DNA from: Spirochaetia bacterium
GTDB lineage: Bacteria; Spirochaetota; Leptospiria; Leptospirales; Leptonemataceae
Assembly (NCBI GenBank): GCA_021413825.1
Contig: JAIOPQ010000012.1
Location: forward strand, 1-64,000
Direction of reading: 5' to 3'
Length of the DNA: 64,000 nt
The notes under the pieces are model-generated. The model did no database searches, had not been told where the DNA came from, and saw only the letters and a program-made list of their open reading frames with translations. The translations under genes were made by a program, and so were the position numbers. This document shows positions 54,147-62,607 of the stretch, one piece after another (position 1 is the first letter of the stretch; every line of letters begins with the position of its first letter).

Positions 54147-55319
54147 TCAGTACGTGGCGTTAGTGGCGAAATCAGTAAAGCAATGCTGCCGCGCCTCGTT
54201 TAGCTCACCGCGGAGCACATGCCTTGTGAGCTTGCGAATTCTTCCCATGTAATGCGGCGCATGCTCACCGAATGCAACTGGCAGATACATACGTTCCAGT
54301 TTTGACAACCTTCCATCAAATGCCGCCGAGACAGACAATAGATCGAGCATGAACTCTTTTTCGCGCTTGCTGACCTGGCCTAGCGTTAGGATAAACTTGT
54401 CCCAGTCGTCGTAATCGGCCGGGTTTTCGATTCCCAAAACCTCGCAGAGTCGAACCAGGAGAATTAGCATATTTGGATGATAGTTCTGGGTTAGAACAAC
54501 GGCCGTGGCCACTGCACGCACACATCCAATTCTGCCTTCTGGCGAAAGACTGTTAATCTGTTGGCTTGTTAGGATTTCCGTCGCCAGGGTTTGAGCCAGT
54601 AAGCTCCCCACAAGTCTGAGCCTGGCTTCGCGAATCACCCGCCAGAGTACAATAACGTTCCATACTCCTGTGAGAATTACAGCTACGTAGGCGACGCTCA
54701 CCCTCATGACGCTGTTTCCGACAAATCGCATCAAGATCAATTTTGCAAGGGCATTGGTGGCCATAATCTTGAGTTTGTAAAAAATTCCAATGATGAGCAG
54801 CTTTCTTCTGGGTACAAGACGCGTGGGATCAATCCCTATGAATTCATACACAGGGTCTGATATCTCAAGCGCGGCCCTGGCCAGAAGATTTGGAATGGAA
54901 TCGCGATTTAACAGAATCGGCTGGTCGACCTCTATTTGTCCGGTAAAATGCGCAATCTTGTGAACAGCACGAACGGTGATATCAAAGAGGACTACAAACT
55001 CAACGGCAGTCGTAATTATCGTGCTTCCAGCAATCCAGGCCAGCCGTTGGCCCAGGGGTACGGTTGCATAGATTTCCTGAATGTAGACAGCAACCATTGT
55101 GGTAAGGGCTCCAGCTGCAAATGCGCCGATTGACGTCCAAATCGTGATTTTGCGGATATAGGCGCTCAGTTCAGCATCGGAGGAGTGTACGTAGGCCTGA
55201 GCGCCCTGGCCGCCGCTTGCAGCGCGAATTGCCTGCAACCGACGAAAATACCAGGTCCCGGCGCGTTCAAGGAAGCCCGGTTCAGGTCGATCCAGTGCAA
55301 GGTCGTACTTTCGCGCCAT
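54147..55319 (-). CDS. Membrane protein with TerB-like C-terminal helical domain
   Basis: A 390-residue protein. Four helices in two pairs lie at about 55-115 and 165-235, and a long soluble helical region (about 260-390) contains SKREKEFMLDLLSVSAAFDG with the pattern of TerB-like domains. Function unknown. It looks like a conserved Leptospira-group protein. It converges on the CapA gene with a 14-nt gap. Confidence 0.6.
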   Translation of the reverse strand: MARKYDLALDRPEPGFLERAGTWYFRRLQAIRAASGGQGAQAYVHSSDAELSAYIRKITIWTSIGAFAAGALTTMVAVYIQEIYATVPLGQRLAWIAGSTIITTAVEFVVLFDITVRAVHKIAHFTGQIEVDQPILLNRDSIPNLLARAALEISDPVYEFIGIDPTRLVPRRKLLIIGIFYKLKIMATNALAKLILMRFVGNSVMRVSVAYVAVILTGVWNVIVLWRVIREARLRLVGSLLAQTLATEILTSQQINSLSPEGRIGCVRAVATAVVLTQNYHPNMLILLVRLCEVLGIENPADYDDWDKFILTLGQVSKREKEFMLDLLSVSAAFDGRLSKLERMYLPVAFGEHAPHYMGRIRKLTRHVLRGELNEARQHCFTDFATNATY

Positions 55320-55340
55320 ATCTTATAGAAGAAACTTAAC

Positions 55341-55799
55341 CTATTTACTCTTCTGCGAAGCTATCTTGAACTCCGTTTCCGTGACAGGATGCACAGAAAG
55401 CCGCATTCCACGCTGCAAAACGAGCATTTTCTCGAGACCCTTTGTTTCGCGCAGTTCCGCCAGCGTAACCACGTTCTTGAACTTGCGAACCAGAGTAACC
55501 TGAACAGAAACCCATGGATTCTTTTCTCTGGTGGCTTTTGGATCGTAATAATCTGACTTTTTATCAAGGGCAAATAGATCTGGTTCAGCAAGACCCGTAA
55601 CGCGAACGATTCCTGCGATTCCAATTACATCAGCACTTGAATGATAGAAGAAAGCTTGATCACCTAACTGCATTTGTTTCATAAAATTGCGGGCTTGATA
55701 GTTGCGCACACCTTCCCACGAGCTCTTTTTACCCGGTAGAGCAGCCAGATGATCGATTGAGAAGACATCAGGTTCAGATTTCATTAACCAGTAGTTCAT
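55341..55799 (-). CDS. EVE-domain protein
   Basis: A 152-residue PUA-like EVE-domain protein (YWLMKSEPDVFSIDHL, WEGVRNYQARNFM, AFFYHSS, GIAGIVRVTG). Relatives bind modified bases (such as 5-methylcytosine derivatives) or RNA modifications. Length is normal. A monocistronic gene, likely cytoplasmic. Confidence 0.88.
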   Translation of the reverse strand: MNYWLMKSEPDVFSIDHLAALPGKKSSWEGVRNYQARNFMKQMQLGDQAFFYHSSADVIGIAGIVRVTGLAEPDLFALDKKSDYYDPKATREKNPWVSVQVTLVRKFKNVVTLAELRETKGLEKMLVLQRGMRLSVHPVTETEFKIASQKSK

Positions 55800-55854
55800 A
55801 CTTCATGCTCCAAAAGCAATTGACTGTGAATTAAACCGCAGATGCGGTGTAAGG

Positions 55855-56607
55855 GTGTTCTTTCAAACTCAAGATGTCATACCCCTTCTGTTCCAGGTCG
55901 CCTTCGGGCTCATTCTTTTTTTCCTGGAGAAAACTGGAAAATTCCAGCTTGCTTACAGCAAATTCAGGAAAGGCGGCAATCTGAATGCAAAGTTTGCCAT
56001 GTTCTTAATCTATTTCCCTGCACCAATCGCATATGTCGCAGGTTCCATGAGCGGGGGGCTCCATAATTCCTTCTACCATGACGCGCTGTTCTATGCATTT
56101 CTGATCCATTTCTGGAAACGGTGCGGGGAGATACTGTTTCTCCACAAATATTCCAAACCAATGGGATTCGGCACAGTGCTTTTGATAGGCACGCTGTACA
56201 GTGCCGTGGCATGGACTGCTGCAATTCTGCACGCTTCCATTCCAACTGAAATTGGAAACGCCCCAGGTGTGCGCACCTTTGTCGTGATCGGAGGAATTGT
56301 TTTTCTGATAGGACAAGCAGGAAATTTCTATCATCACTGGCTCCTGGCGTCCCTTCGATCTGACGGAAGCAGTGGCTACAAGACACCAGAGGGTGGCCTG
56401 TTTACCTACGTTGTTTGTCCACATTACCTCTTTGAGATCATTGCCTGGATAGGCATTGCACTAATGTCTGGCTTCCTTCCAGTTCTGGGGATAGCAAGTA
56501 TCATGGCGTTGTATTTGCTTGGTCGCTCGATTAAAACTCTGGCATGGTATAAGGAAAACGTCCCGGGATTCCCGGACAGAAAGGCATTGATTCCAGGCCT
56601 CATATAG
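55855..56607 (+). CDS. Steroid 5-alpha-reductase-like (DUF1295/isoprenylcysteine methyltransferase-like) membrane enzyme
   Basis: A 250-residue membrane protein. The C-terminal third (GYKTPEGGLFTYVVCPHYLFEIIAWIG) matches the 5-alpha-reductase C-terminal domain, where the pattern CPHYxxE interacts with NADPH. Other helices occupy the N-terminal two thirds. The best-fitting start is a GTG at 55855 with AAGG just before it. Substrate unknown; a lipid double bond or polyisoprenoid is likely. Confidence 0.75.
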   Translation: MFFQTQDVIPLLFQVAFGLILFFLEKTGKFQLAYSKFRKGGNLNAKFAMFLIYFPAPIAYVAGSMSGGLHNSFYHDALFYAFLIHFWKRCGEILFLHKYSKPMGFGTVLLIGTLYSAVAWTAAILHASIPTEIGNAPGVRTFVVIGGIVFLIGQAGNFYHHWLLASLRSDGSSGYKTPEGGLFTYVVCPHYLFEIIAWIGIALMSGFLPVLGIASIMALYLLGRSIKTLAWYKENVPGFPDRKALIPGLI

Positions 56608-56660
56608 CATTGGCCTGCTCCTGCAGCAGGCCAAATTCGGCTTAAAATCAGCCAAAATCA

Positions 56661-56689
56661 TTGACAAAACACGTTTTTAGATTTCAAAT
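56661..56689 (+). promoter_or_regulatory. Promoter of the XRE gene (leaderless)
   Basis: TTGACA (56661-56666), a 17-nt spacer and TCAAAT (56684-56689) form a -35/-10 pair. The start codon of the regulator is at 56695, just 5 nt after the -10 box, so transcription would start at or next to the ATG. No ribosome-binding site is present. Confidence 0.6.
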
Positions 56690-56694
56690 TAGTC

Positions 56695-56916
56695 ATGAAG
56701 TTCCTCGGGAACAAAGTGCGCGAACTACGCGAGGCTGAGCACTGGACACAAATGGAAATGGCGCAGAAACTCTGGGATACCGGAAAGTTTAAAGGTAAAA
56801 CCAGGCAGCGCATCCATCAAATCGAATCAGGTCAGCACGCGTCTGCGCGAACCATATCAGCATTGTGTGAAGTCTTCGAGGTTCAGCCCGAAGCATTCTT
56901 TGACAACCGCTTCTAG
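56695..56916 (+). CDS. Small XRE/Cro-type DNA-binding regulator
   Basis: A 73-residue protein consisting of one helix-turn-helix domain (VRELREAEHWTQMEMAQKL, TRQRIHQIESGQHASARTISALCEVF). Unlike typical XRE domains it has a few extra residues between the first and second HTH helix (LWDTGKFKGKTRQ). It has no effector domain. Autoregulation by a nearby operator is plausible. The repeated motif pair at 56975-57006 lies about 60 nt downstream. Confidence 0.82.
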   Translation: MKFLGNKVRELREAEHWTQMEMAQKLWDTGKFKGKTRQRIHQIESGQHASARTISALCEVFEVQPEAFFDNRF

Positions 56917-56974
56917 ATTCCGGGCAGATGCATCCTATAGGATTCGTTTCACTCTGATTTCTGGAACCACTTCA

Positions 56975-57006
56975 GGATTATGTCCCATTAGGATTATGTC
57001 CCTTAC
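56975..57006 (+). repeat. Tandem pair of the GGATTATGTC motif
   Basis: GGATTATGTCCCATTA and GGATTATGTCCCTTAC stand directly next to each other, as two 16-bp units. The same motif recurs at 57701-57716, 59271-59286, 59397-59412 and in reverse at 59343-59358. Confidence 0.75.
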
Positions 57007-57327
57007 CGAATCCACGCAGCCATTCCAAACCAACGACCATGATCAAACCCCAAAGGTAAACTGTCGCAAAAATTGTACCCGATATTCAATTCAAGGTCAC
57101 TCTATAGACGCATTGGGTGAGCGTCCGGGATGGAAAGATCAGCGGTTACAGATCGATTTCGTTACACAATGAGTGAAGACATACTCCTTTCGCATGATGT
57201 GGCCGGCGTCAACGCAATGCGATTTGCATTGTAAGGAACCCTCTTTGCTAACTTGATTCAGCTAGTTCATGAATCCAGGAACCGATTCTGTTGATCAAAG
57301 CAATGACCTGGTGGTGCGATCAATGGA

Positions 57328-57341
57328 ATTTTGATCAAAAT
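57328..57341. promoter_or_regulatory. 14-bp perfect palindrome, candidate operator
   Basis: ATTTTGATCAAAAT reads the same on both strands. Related TTGATCAA occurs at 57291-57298 and TGATCAAC at about 57416. It may be an operator for a dimeric regulator controlling the LysM or XRE gene. Confidence 0.4.
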
Positions 57342-57700
57342 CGGCCTTTGAAGGTGCGATTTCCTGAAACATATTTGCAAAAACGAATCAAATCAATAGC
57401 AAACATTCCATTTTGATGATCAACGTATGCTATTGAATTCAAATCGCGCACTTCATGTGAACAAATTCATCATCTTACATGTGTAACACACATCATCAGC
57501 GCGCTTGAATTCCTAAAACTGCGTTTCAAATCACCAATCACGTATTGATTTTCAAAAAACAGAACGCAAAATGTAGTTTAGAGAGTACAACAAATGAAAA
57601 ATCGAATGAAGTTGCGTCATTCACGCGTTCAAAAACGCAAAAATGAAATTTTTTTTATCATTTAGTATAAAACTTATAAAAATTGATTGATTTCAATTTA

Positions 57701-57716
57701 GGATTATGTCGTATTG
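57701..57716 (+). repeat. Single copy of the GGATTATGTC motif before the LysM gene
   Basis: GGATTATGTCGTATTG lies 5 nt before the ATG at 57722, covering the place where a ribosome-binding site or transcription start would be, so binding of a regulator there would block expression. Confidence 0.6.
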
Positions 57717-57721
57717 GATGC

Positions 57722-58312
57722 ATGGCAGCTAAAAAATCTGGAAAGAAATCCGGCAAAAAGTCGGGAAAAAAAGCCGGCAAGAAAGCCGGTAAGAAGAAGA
57801 AGCGAGGCCGAACAGGCCCCGGCTCGCCCCTTTCGGTTGAATCCGAAGGGGGAGTTTTCTCTGGCGTAGAAGATTCGGTTCCCACCTTTTCATCTACTGT
57901 CAGTACTGATCCTACAAGGGGGGAAGGGAAGTCTTCTTCCCCCCTTCTCTTAGTGGGACTTGGTGGCATAGTGGCCATCGCTCTGATCTTCCTTATTCCT
58001 AAGGTAATGAATCGGAGTGCTTCAAATACGGTACCTTCAAACCAGACTACAACAGAAAGGCCTACACAGCCAACTGTAGCAGCTGACGAAGAGTATACGA
58101 CTAAGCAAGGTGAAACGCTTACTAAAATAGCGGAAGCTAAGCTTGGGGATAAGGCTAAGGCCAAAGAGCTTCTTGAATACAATATCAAGAATATCGCAAA
58201 GCTAAAAACCTTCCCGAAGAATGCGGGCCTTGAGGCTCAAAATCTTCAGAATCTGGGTATTGATAAACCTTTCGGGGCAAATCCAAGAACCCTCTTGATT
58301 CCTTCAAAATAA
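57722..58312 (+). CDS. Membrane-anchored LysM protein with histone-H1-like lysine tail
   Basis: A 196-residue protein. Residues 4-29 are KSG/KAG repeats (KKSGKKSGKKSGKKAGKK), as in H1-type or AlgP-like DNA-binding tails. A Ser/Gly-rich linker follows to about 72, a transmembrane helix to about 95 (LLLVGLGGIVAIALIFLIP), and a LysM-type domain at 121-196 (TTKQGETLTKIAEAKLGD, ARNPRTLL-like end). With the Lys tail in the cytoplasm the LysM would face peptidoglycan. The ATG at 57722 is preferred over the TTG at 57683. The gene ends in a strong terminator. Confidence 0.75.
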   Translation: MAAKKSGKKSGKKSGKKAGKKAGKKKKRGRTGPGSPLSVESEGGVFSGVEDSVPTFSSTVSTDPTRGEGKSSSPLLLVGLGGIVAIALIFLIPKVMNRSASNTVPSNQTTTERPTQPTVAADEEYTTKQGETLTKIAEAKLGDKAKAKELLEYNIKNIAKLKTFPKNAGLEAQNLQNLGIDKPFGANPRTLLIPSK

Positions 58313-58350
58313 CGTGGACCCGGCCTTCCGTGCTGGTCCACGGTTTTTTT
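58313..58350 (+). terminator. Rho-independent terminator after the LysM gene
   Basis: An 8-bp stem (CGTGGACC / GGTCCACG) encloses a 14-nt loop and is followed by GTTTTTTTC. Confidence 0.85.
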
Positions 58351-58379
58351 CTTCTATCTTCTAAGCAAATTAAACCAAG

Positions 58380-59177
58380 TTAGTCGGCATTGTCGCTCTT
58401 GCCATGAATTGCAGTTTGTAATGCGGCGAGACCTTCAAGAAAGAGCGCAGGCCCTGGTTGTAGGATAATGCTCGAGTCGATTTCAAAAACGCGGCGATGA
58501 CGTAGTGCGGGCACATCCTTCCATTCTTCCTGGCCATAAATCCAGCCCAAATCTACCGGTTTTCCGCACCAGGATCCTATGATTACTTCCGGCCGACGCT
58601 TCGCGATCTCCGTCAGGGTAGTGATGCGATCGCGTGCCATTGCACCCATCTTGAGTTCGGCAAAGATGTCTGTGCCGCCTGCAATTTCAATCAGCTCGGA
58701 AACCCAGCGAATGCCCGTGATGATTGGATCATCCCATTCCTGGAAGAGTACGCGGGGACGATCTGTTCTTTTATTCTTATTGGTTGCACTCTCAAGCGTG
58801 GCGCGAAATTGATCGAGCAATGCTCTAGTCTCCGCCTGTCTTCCGACCAGTGATCCCACCCAGCTCATCACGTCGAATATCTCGTCTATGCTGCGTTGAT
58901 TGAATACTAAGACGTTCAACCCTTCTGCGATCAGGCTCTGTGCAAGGTCCGCCTGGATGTCTGAGAAACCAATTACCAGATCCGGTTTGAGACTCTTGAT
59001 CTTTGGAATGCTGCCGTTGAGAAAAGCACTGACTATGGGCTTCTCTGTCCTGGCGCGCACAGGTCTGACTGTGTAGGCGGAAATTCCAACGATTCTGTCC
59101 TGCTCTCCCAGAAGATACAATAGCTCTGTAGTTTCTTCTGTTAGACAAATGATACGACGTGGTCCGGTCACAGTCAA
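58380..59177 (-). CDS. BtuF-like periplasmic-binding-protein-fold protein
   Basis: A 265-residue protein of the cobalamin/iron-siderophore binding family (PRRIICLTEETTELLYLLG, DLVIGFSDIQADLAQSL, VLFQEWDDPIITGIRWVSELIEIAGG, WKDVPALRHRRVFEI). It has no signal peptide, so it may be cytoplasmic or the start may be misread. No transporter genes lie next to it. No cobalamin riboswitch is apparent upstream; instead several copies of the 16-bp motif are there. Confidence 0.78.
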   Translation of the reverse strand: MTVTGPRRIICLTEETTELLYLLGEQDRIVGISAYTVRPVRARTEKPIVSAFLNGSIPKIKSLKPDLVIGFSDIQADLAQSLIAEGLNVLVFNQRSIDEIFDVMSWVGSLVGRQAETRALLDQFRATLESATNKNKRTDRPRVLFQEWDDPIITGIRWVSELIEIAGGTDIFAELKMGAMARDRITTLTEIAKRRPEVIIGSWCGKPVDLGWIYGQEEWKDVPALRHRRVFEIDSSIILQPGPALFLEGLAALQTAIHGKSDNAD

Positions 59178-59250
59178 GGGGCCTCTCCTGCCGGCCCATG
59201 CGCCAGCGAAATTACCAACTCCAGGCGAGATTCTGCGGTCACTTTCGCAA

Positions 59251-59412
59251 AGTTAAGTCCCATTTCCGGCGGATTATGTCTCATTGCAAGGGGCGGGATG
59301 GTATCCGATCCATCGGGGGTTGCAACCGCGAATCCATTTGCGTAATGTGACATAATCCCTGGAATCCGTCGCATTTGATCACTTCGTGCGGCTGCCGAAT
59401 TATGTCGCATTA
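59251..59412. repeat. Cluster of the 16-bp motif upstream of the btuF-like gene
   Basis: Strong copies are GGATTATGTCTCATTG (59271-59286), the reverse copy at 59343-59358 and GAATTATGTCGCATTA (59397-59412). Weaker copies are AGTTAAGTCCCATTTC (59251-59266) and GGAATCCGTCGCATTT (59361-59376). The region is 75-235 bp upstream of the btuF-like start and downstream of the M20 peptidase. Irregular spacing and mixed orientation argue against CRISPR. Confidence 0.7.
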
Positions 59413-59443
59413 CAGAGCCTATCCCTGAAAATCCATGAAAGAA

Positions 59444-60889
59444 TCAGGCCCGCCTGTAACGTGCAAGCTCGCCGAGCATATGCACCTGACTCATTAGTAT
59501 CTTTTTGAAATCACCGAGATGAAGGCTTTCATTGTCAGAATGTGGATTGCTGTACGGATCTTCAACACCCAGTAGAACGGCTGGTATTCCGCCGAGTTCC
59601 CGCGAAAGCGGTTGCACAAAGGGAATACTGGCCCCGCAACCTACGAATCGTGTCTTCTGCCCGTAGCCCTTCTCAAGCGATCGCGCAGCAATTGAGTAAA
59701 CTGGATCTGCAAGATTCTGCACAGTCCACCAATCAGCTGCGGCGTCCGGGGTGATCTTGATTTCAAATCCGCGAGGGCATTGTTTCTGTAAGAAATCAGC
59801 CAGTTGTGCTTGCGACTTTGCCGCCGTCATGTCAGGGACTATGCGAATTGATACGCGTGCCCAGGCCCCGGCCTGAATGATATTTGCAACCATCTTACGC
59901 GAGCCGCTTTCAAATGCCAGAACACTGAGGCTCGGCTCACGCCAGAGTTTCCGACCGAGGTCAGCAGCACTTCCGCGTAACGGTAAGTGCTCAGGTAACC
60001 CGGTGCCGACTCGCACGATTTTCTCCAGATCAAGCGTTGAGAATTCAGCGATTTCTTCCGCCGATAGCGGGCGAACATCTTCCAGAATTCCTGGAACTAG
60101 GATTTTTCCGCTCTCGTCGGTAAGTCGACCCAGGACCTGAGCCAGAGCAATGGCGGGATCTGGCACAACGCCGCCCCAGAACCCAGAGTGAACCGGCGCC
60201 GGCAATGCGCTCAATTCTACATCCACAGAAACGATCCCGCGTAGCGACGTTGTGATACTTGGAATCCCGGTATCGATGTTGCTGCAATCTGTAAGAATCA
60301 TGCAATCTGCCTTGAGCTTGTCGCGGTAGAGTTTTACAAATTCTCCCAGATGAGCACTTCCAGTTTCCTCTTCGCCTTCGATCAAAATCTTCACGTTAAC
60401 TGGAAGTTTTCCGCTGGTTTTCAAGTATGCGGCGATAGCAGCTGTATGGGCTAGAATTCCAACCTTGTCGTCTGCAGTTCCGCGGCCAAACAGCCGACCA
60501 TTTCTTTCCACTGGATCAAACGGCTTAGAGCTCCAGCGATCTTCCGCTCCGGCCGGCTGCACATCATGATGCGCATAGAGTAGAACTGTAGGAAGATCCG
60601 GATCTTCGATTCGCTCGGCATACACATAGGGATGAACATCGCCAAATTCAATTGTCTGCACATTTGAAAGGCCACAGCGTTCGAAATGCTCCGCCGTTGC
60701 AGACGCGCTATCTTTTAGATTTGAGGGATCGAATCCCTCAAAACTCACACCAGGAATTCGCACAAGGCGTTTAAGTTCCTCAAGTGACCAGCTGAGGGAT
60801 GATTCACATTCAGCCAGTGCCTTTTCAGTTTGCGGCGATGGCTTGCTTACAAGGAGATCCGGGGTACTATGAGAATGATCGTGTGCCAT
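59444..60889 (-). CDS. M20-family peptidase/dipeptidase
   Basis: A 481-residue di-zinc hydrolase. Zinc-binding and catalytic motifs: LLYAHHDVQPAG, GRGTADDK, LIEGEEETGS, and a late His in NPHSDNESLHLGDF. It resembles the ArgE/DapE/carnosinase group of dipeptidases. The ATG at 60889 is chosen; the frame extending to 61126 has an unlikely Arg-rich tail. The ATG directly follows the T-run of the VWA gene terminator, so its transcription either starts very close or depends on readthrough. Confidence 0.87.
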   Translation of the reverse strand: MAHDHSHSTPDLLVSKPSPQTEKALAECESSLSWSLEELKRLVRIPGVSFEGFDPSNLKDSASATAEHFERCGLSNVQTIEFGDVHPYVYAERIEDPDLPTVLLYAHHDVQPAGAEDRWSSKPFDPVERNGRLFGRGTADDKVGILAHTAAIAAYLKTSGKLPVNVKILIEGEEETGSAHLGEFVKLYRDKLKADCMILTDCSNIDTGIPSITTSLRGIVSVDVELSALPAPVHSGFWGGVVPDPAIALAQVLGRLTDESGKILVPGILEDVRPLSAEEIAEFSTLDLEKIVRVGTGLPEHLPLRGSAADLGRKLWREPSLSVLAFESGSRKMVANIIQAGAWARVSIRIVPDMTAAKSQAQLADFLQKQCPRGFEIKITPDAAADWWTVQNLADPVYSIAARSLEKGYGQKTRFVGCGASIPFVQPLSRELGGIPAVLLGVEDPYSNPHSDNESLHLGDFKKILMSQVHMLGELARYRRA

Positions 60890-60894
60890 AAGGC

Positions 60895-60931
60895 AAAAAA
60901 AATCTCGCAAGACAGAAAGTCCTGCGAGATT
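60895..60931 (-). terminator. Rho-independent terminator after the VWA lipoprotein gene
   Basis: On the minus strand AATCTCGCA pairs with TGCGAGATT (60901-60909 with 60923-60931), extended by GAC/GTC. The A-run 60895-60902 gives a U-run. The M20 ATG begins six bases beyond. Confidence 0.85.
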
Positions 60932-60951
60932 GCAACCTTGAAGGACATTTA

Positions 60952-62607
60952 TTAACGTTTCAGACCCTCTCCCTGGCGCACCAGGCGTAGCATTTCGGAT
61001 CGGTATCCGTTTGGATCTGAACCGAGTGCCTGTCTGGCCTGTTCGTAGGCGGCGTTGAAGGTGGCAGTTCCCTTGTGCGGGGATTCCCGAAGAAGCATTC
61101 CAAACATTGCAACCCCAGAAGCCCAACGCAGGTTGTCCGTGGCTTGCTTTGCATCTGTGCTTAGTGTCTTGTTCAGCAGAATACTGGTCTCGGAATCGGG
61201 CTTCTTATAACGGAGCTTAACATTCATCAGCTCGCCATTGAAGGCAGTTTCCGTTGGACCTGGCTTCTGGTAACGCAAAGGATCAACCGTTGATGTCCCA
61301 ACAGGTTTTCCAACACGAACAATCTCATAGAGAGCTGTAACGGAATGACCTGCGCCGATTTCGCCTGCATCCTTCTTGTCATCGTTGAAGTCTTCATTGC
61401 GAAGCAATCGATTCTCATACCCGATCAGACGATAGGCGCTCACCTGCGCTGGATTAAATTCCACCTGAATTTTCACATCCTTGGCGACTGTAACTAGAGT
61501 TCCACCTGCCTGTTCTACCAGAACCTTTCTGGCTTCAGCAAAATTGTCGATGTAGGCATAGTTTCCGTTGCCCTTGTCGGCCAGCTTTTCCATAGTAGAG
61601 TCTTTCAGATTTCCCATTCCAAAACCAAGCACGGTCAGGAATACGCCGTCTTTGCGTTTCTCTTCTATCAAGCGCGTCAGCGAACCTTCATCCGTGGTCC
61701 CCACATTGAAGTCGCCATCCGTTGCCAGAATCACGCGATTGATTCCGTCCTTACGAAAATTCTTCTTTGCAGTTGCGTACGCCAGTTCGATCCCCTGGCC
61801 ACCGTTGGTGCTTCCACCTGCAGTCAATTCTTCGAGTGCTGCCTTTATCCGAGTCTGGTTGGATCCTTGTGTTGGCTCAAGCACGAGCCCCGCAGCCCCA
61901 GCATACACTACAATTGCAACATGATCTTTCTCGTTTAACTGATCCGTCAGCAAAGTGAGCGATCGCTTAAGCAATGGGAGCTTGTTTGGCTCGTTCATAG
62001 AACCAGAAACGTCGAGGAGAAATACTAGATTACGAGGCGGCATATCCTTTGCTTCAATCTTCTTGGCCTGAAGTCCAATCAGAACCAGTTCATGATCTGG
62101 ATTCCATGGTGCCGATCCCTTCTCAAGAGAAACAGAAAAGGGATGTTCACCAGTTGGATTTGCGTAGTTGTAAGAAAAATAGTTAATCATCTCTTCAATA
62201 CGCACCGCGTCCTTTGGCGGAAGCTGACCATTATTCAGGAATCGCCTAACGTTACTGTAAGACGCTGTATCCACATCAATCGAAAACGTTGAAAGTGCAT
62301 TCTGCTTAACATCCAGAAACGGATTGTCCTCAATTCTGCTATACCCTTCTGTATTAAATTCATCATTGTAACGTCCTGGAAGTTCAGCGGGTCTATCAGC
62401 CTCATGCCGCAAATACGGCATTCGTTTGCCATCCGTGGCCACGTTACCGGCAAGGACACGTTCTGTTTCGCTCCGCTGCTCTGGAATTGCCGTTGTGGTC
62501 TTGTCAGGCCTGGTTATCTGATCCTGTTCACGGACTGCCTCTTTGGTTACATTGCACATTCCCAGCACAAGAGCCGCTGGAATTAGCAATAATCGTATGT
62601 AGTTCAT
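60952..62607 (-). CDS. VWA-domain lipoprotein (YfbK-like)
   Basis: A 551-residue protein with a lipobox (LGMC, Cys about residue 18). A von Willebrand-type region with N-terminal extension (NPFLDVKQNALSTFSIDVDTASYSNVRRF), the MIDAS motif DVSGSMNEPNK and a YfbK-like C-terminal domain follow. The ATG at 62607 is supported by GGAGG 6-7 nt upstream. Function unknown; the domain binds divalent metal and usually a protein partner. Confidence 0.88.
   Translation of the reverse strand: MNYIRLLLIPAALVLGMCNVTKEAVREQDQITRPDKTTTAIPEQRSETERVLAGNVATDGKRMPYLRHEADRPAELPGRYNDEFNTEGYSRIEDNPFLDVKQNALSTFSIDVDTASYSNVRRFLNNGQLPPKDAVRIEEMINYFSYNYANPTGEHPFSVSLEKGSAPWNPDHELVLIGLQAKKIEAKDMPPRNLVFLLDVSGSMNEPNKLPLLKRSLTLLTDQLNEKDHVAIVVYAGAAGLVLEPTQGSNQTRIKAALEELTAGGSTNGGQGIELAYATAKKNFRKDGINRVILATDGDFNVGTTDEGSLTRLIEEKRKDGVFLTVLGFGMGNLKDSTMEKLADKGNGNYAYIDNFAEARKVLVEQAGGTLVTVAKDVKIQVEFNPAQVSAYRLIGYENRLLRNEDFNDDKKDAGEIGAGHSVTALYEIVRVGKPVGTSTVDPLRYQKPGPTETAFNGELMNVKLRYKKPDSETSILLNKTLSTDAKQATDNLRWASGVAMFGMLLRESPHKGTATFNAAYEQARQALGSDPNGYRSEMLRLVRQGEGLKR

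Larger units (their letters stand above)
56917..57721. other. 805-bp intergenic region, AT-rich, with repeated motifs
   Basis: No gene is convincing here. The first part holds the tandem motif at 56975-57006. From about 57240 on it is AT-rich with several TGATCA sites, a 14-bp palindrome, and a TATAAA-rich stretch (57664-57680) before the LysM gene. A small hairpin (CAATGC/GCATTG, 57215-57231) has no T-run. It is much longer than other gaps in this window and probably holds regulatory DNA. Confidence 0.7.

Noticed and set aside
57722-57800. Tandem DNA repeat at the start of the LysM gene
   Set aside because: The repeat is the coding consequence of KSG/KAG residues and does not extend outside the gene.
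59174-59410. Minus-strand frame with repeated MRHN segments
   Set aside because: The repeated residues come from the 16-bp motif itself; no start signal or protein-like composition supports a gene.
59251-59412. Possible CRISPR-like repeats
   Set aside because: The copies are short, irregularly spaced and in both orientations, with no cas genes.
59178-59443. Cobalamin riboswitch before the btuF-like gene
   Set aside because: No B12-box or matching helical core could be recognised; only the 16-bp motif copies are there.
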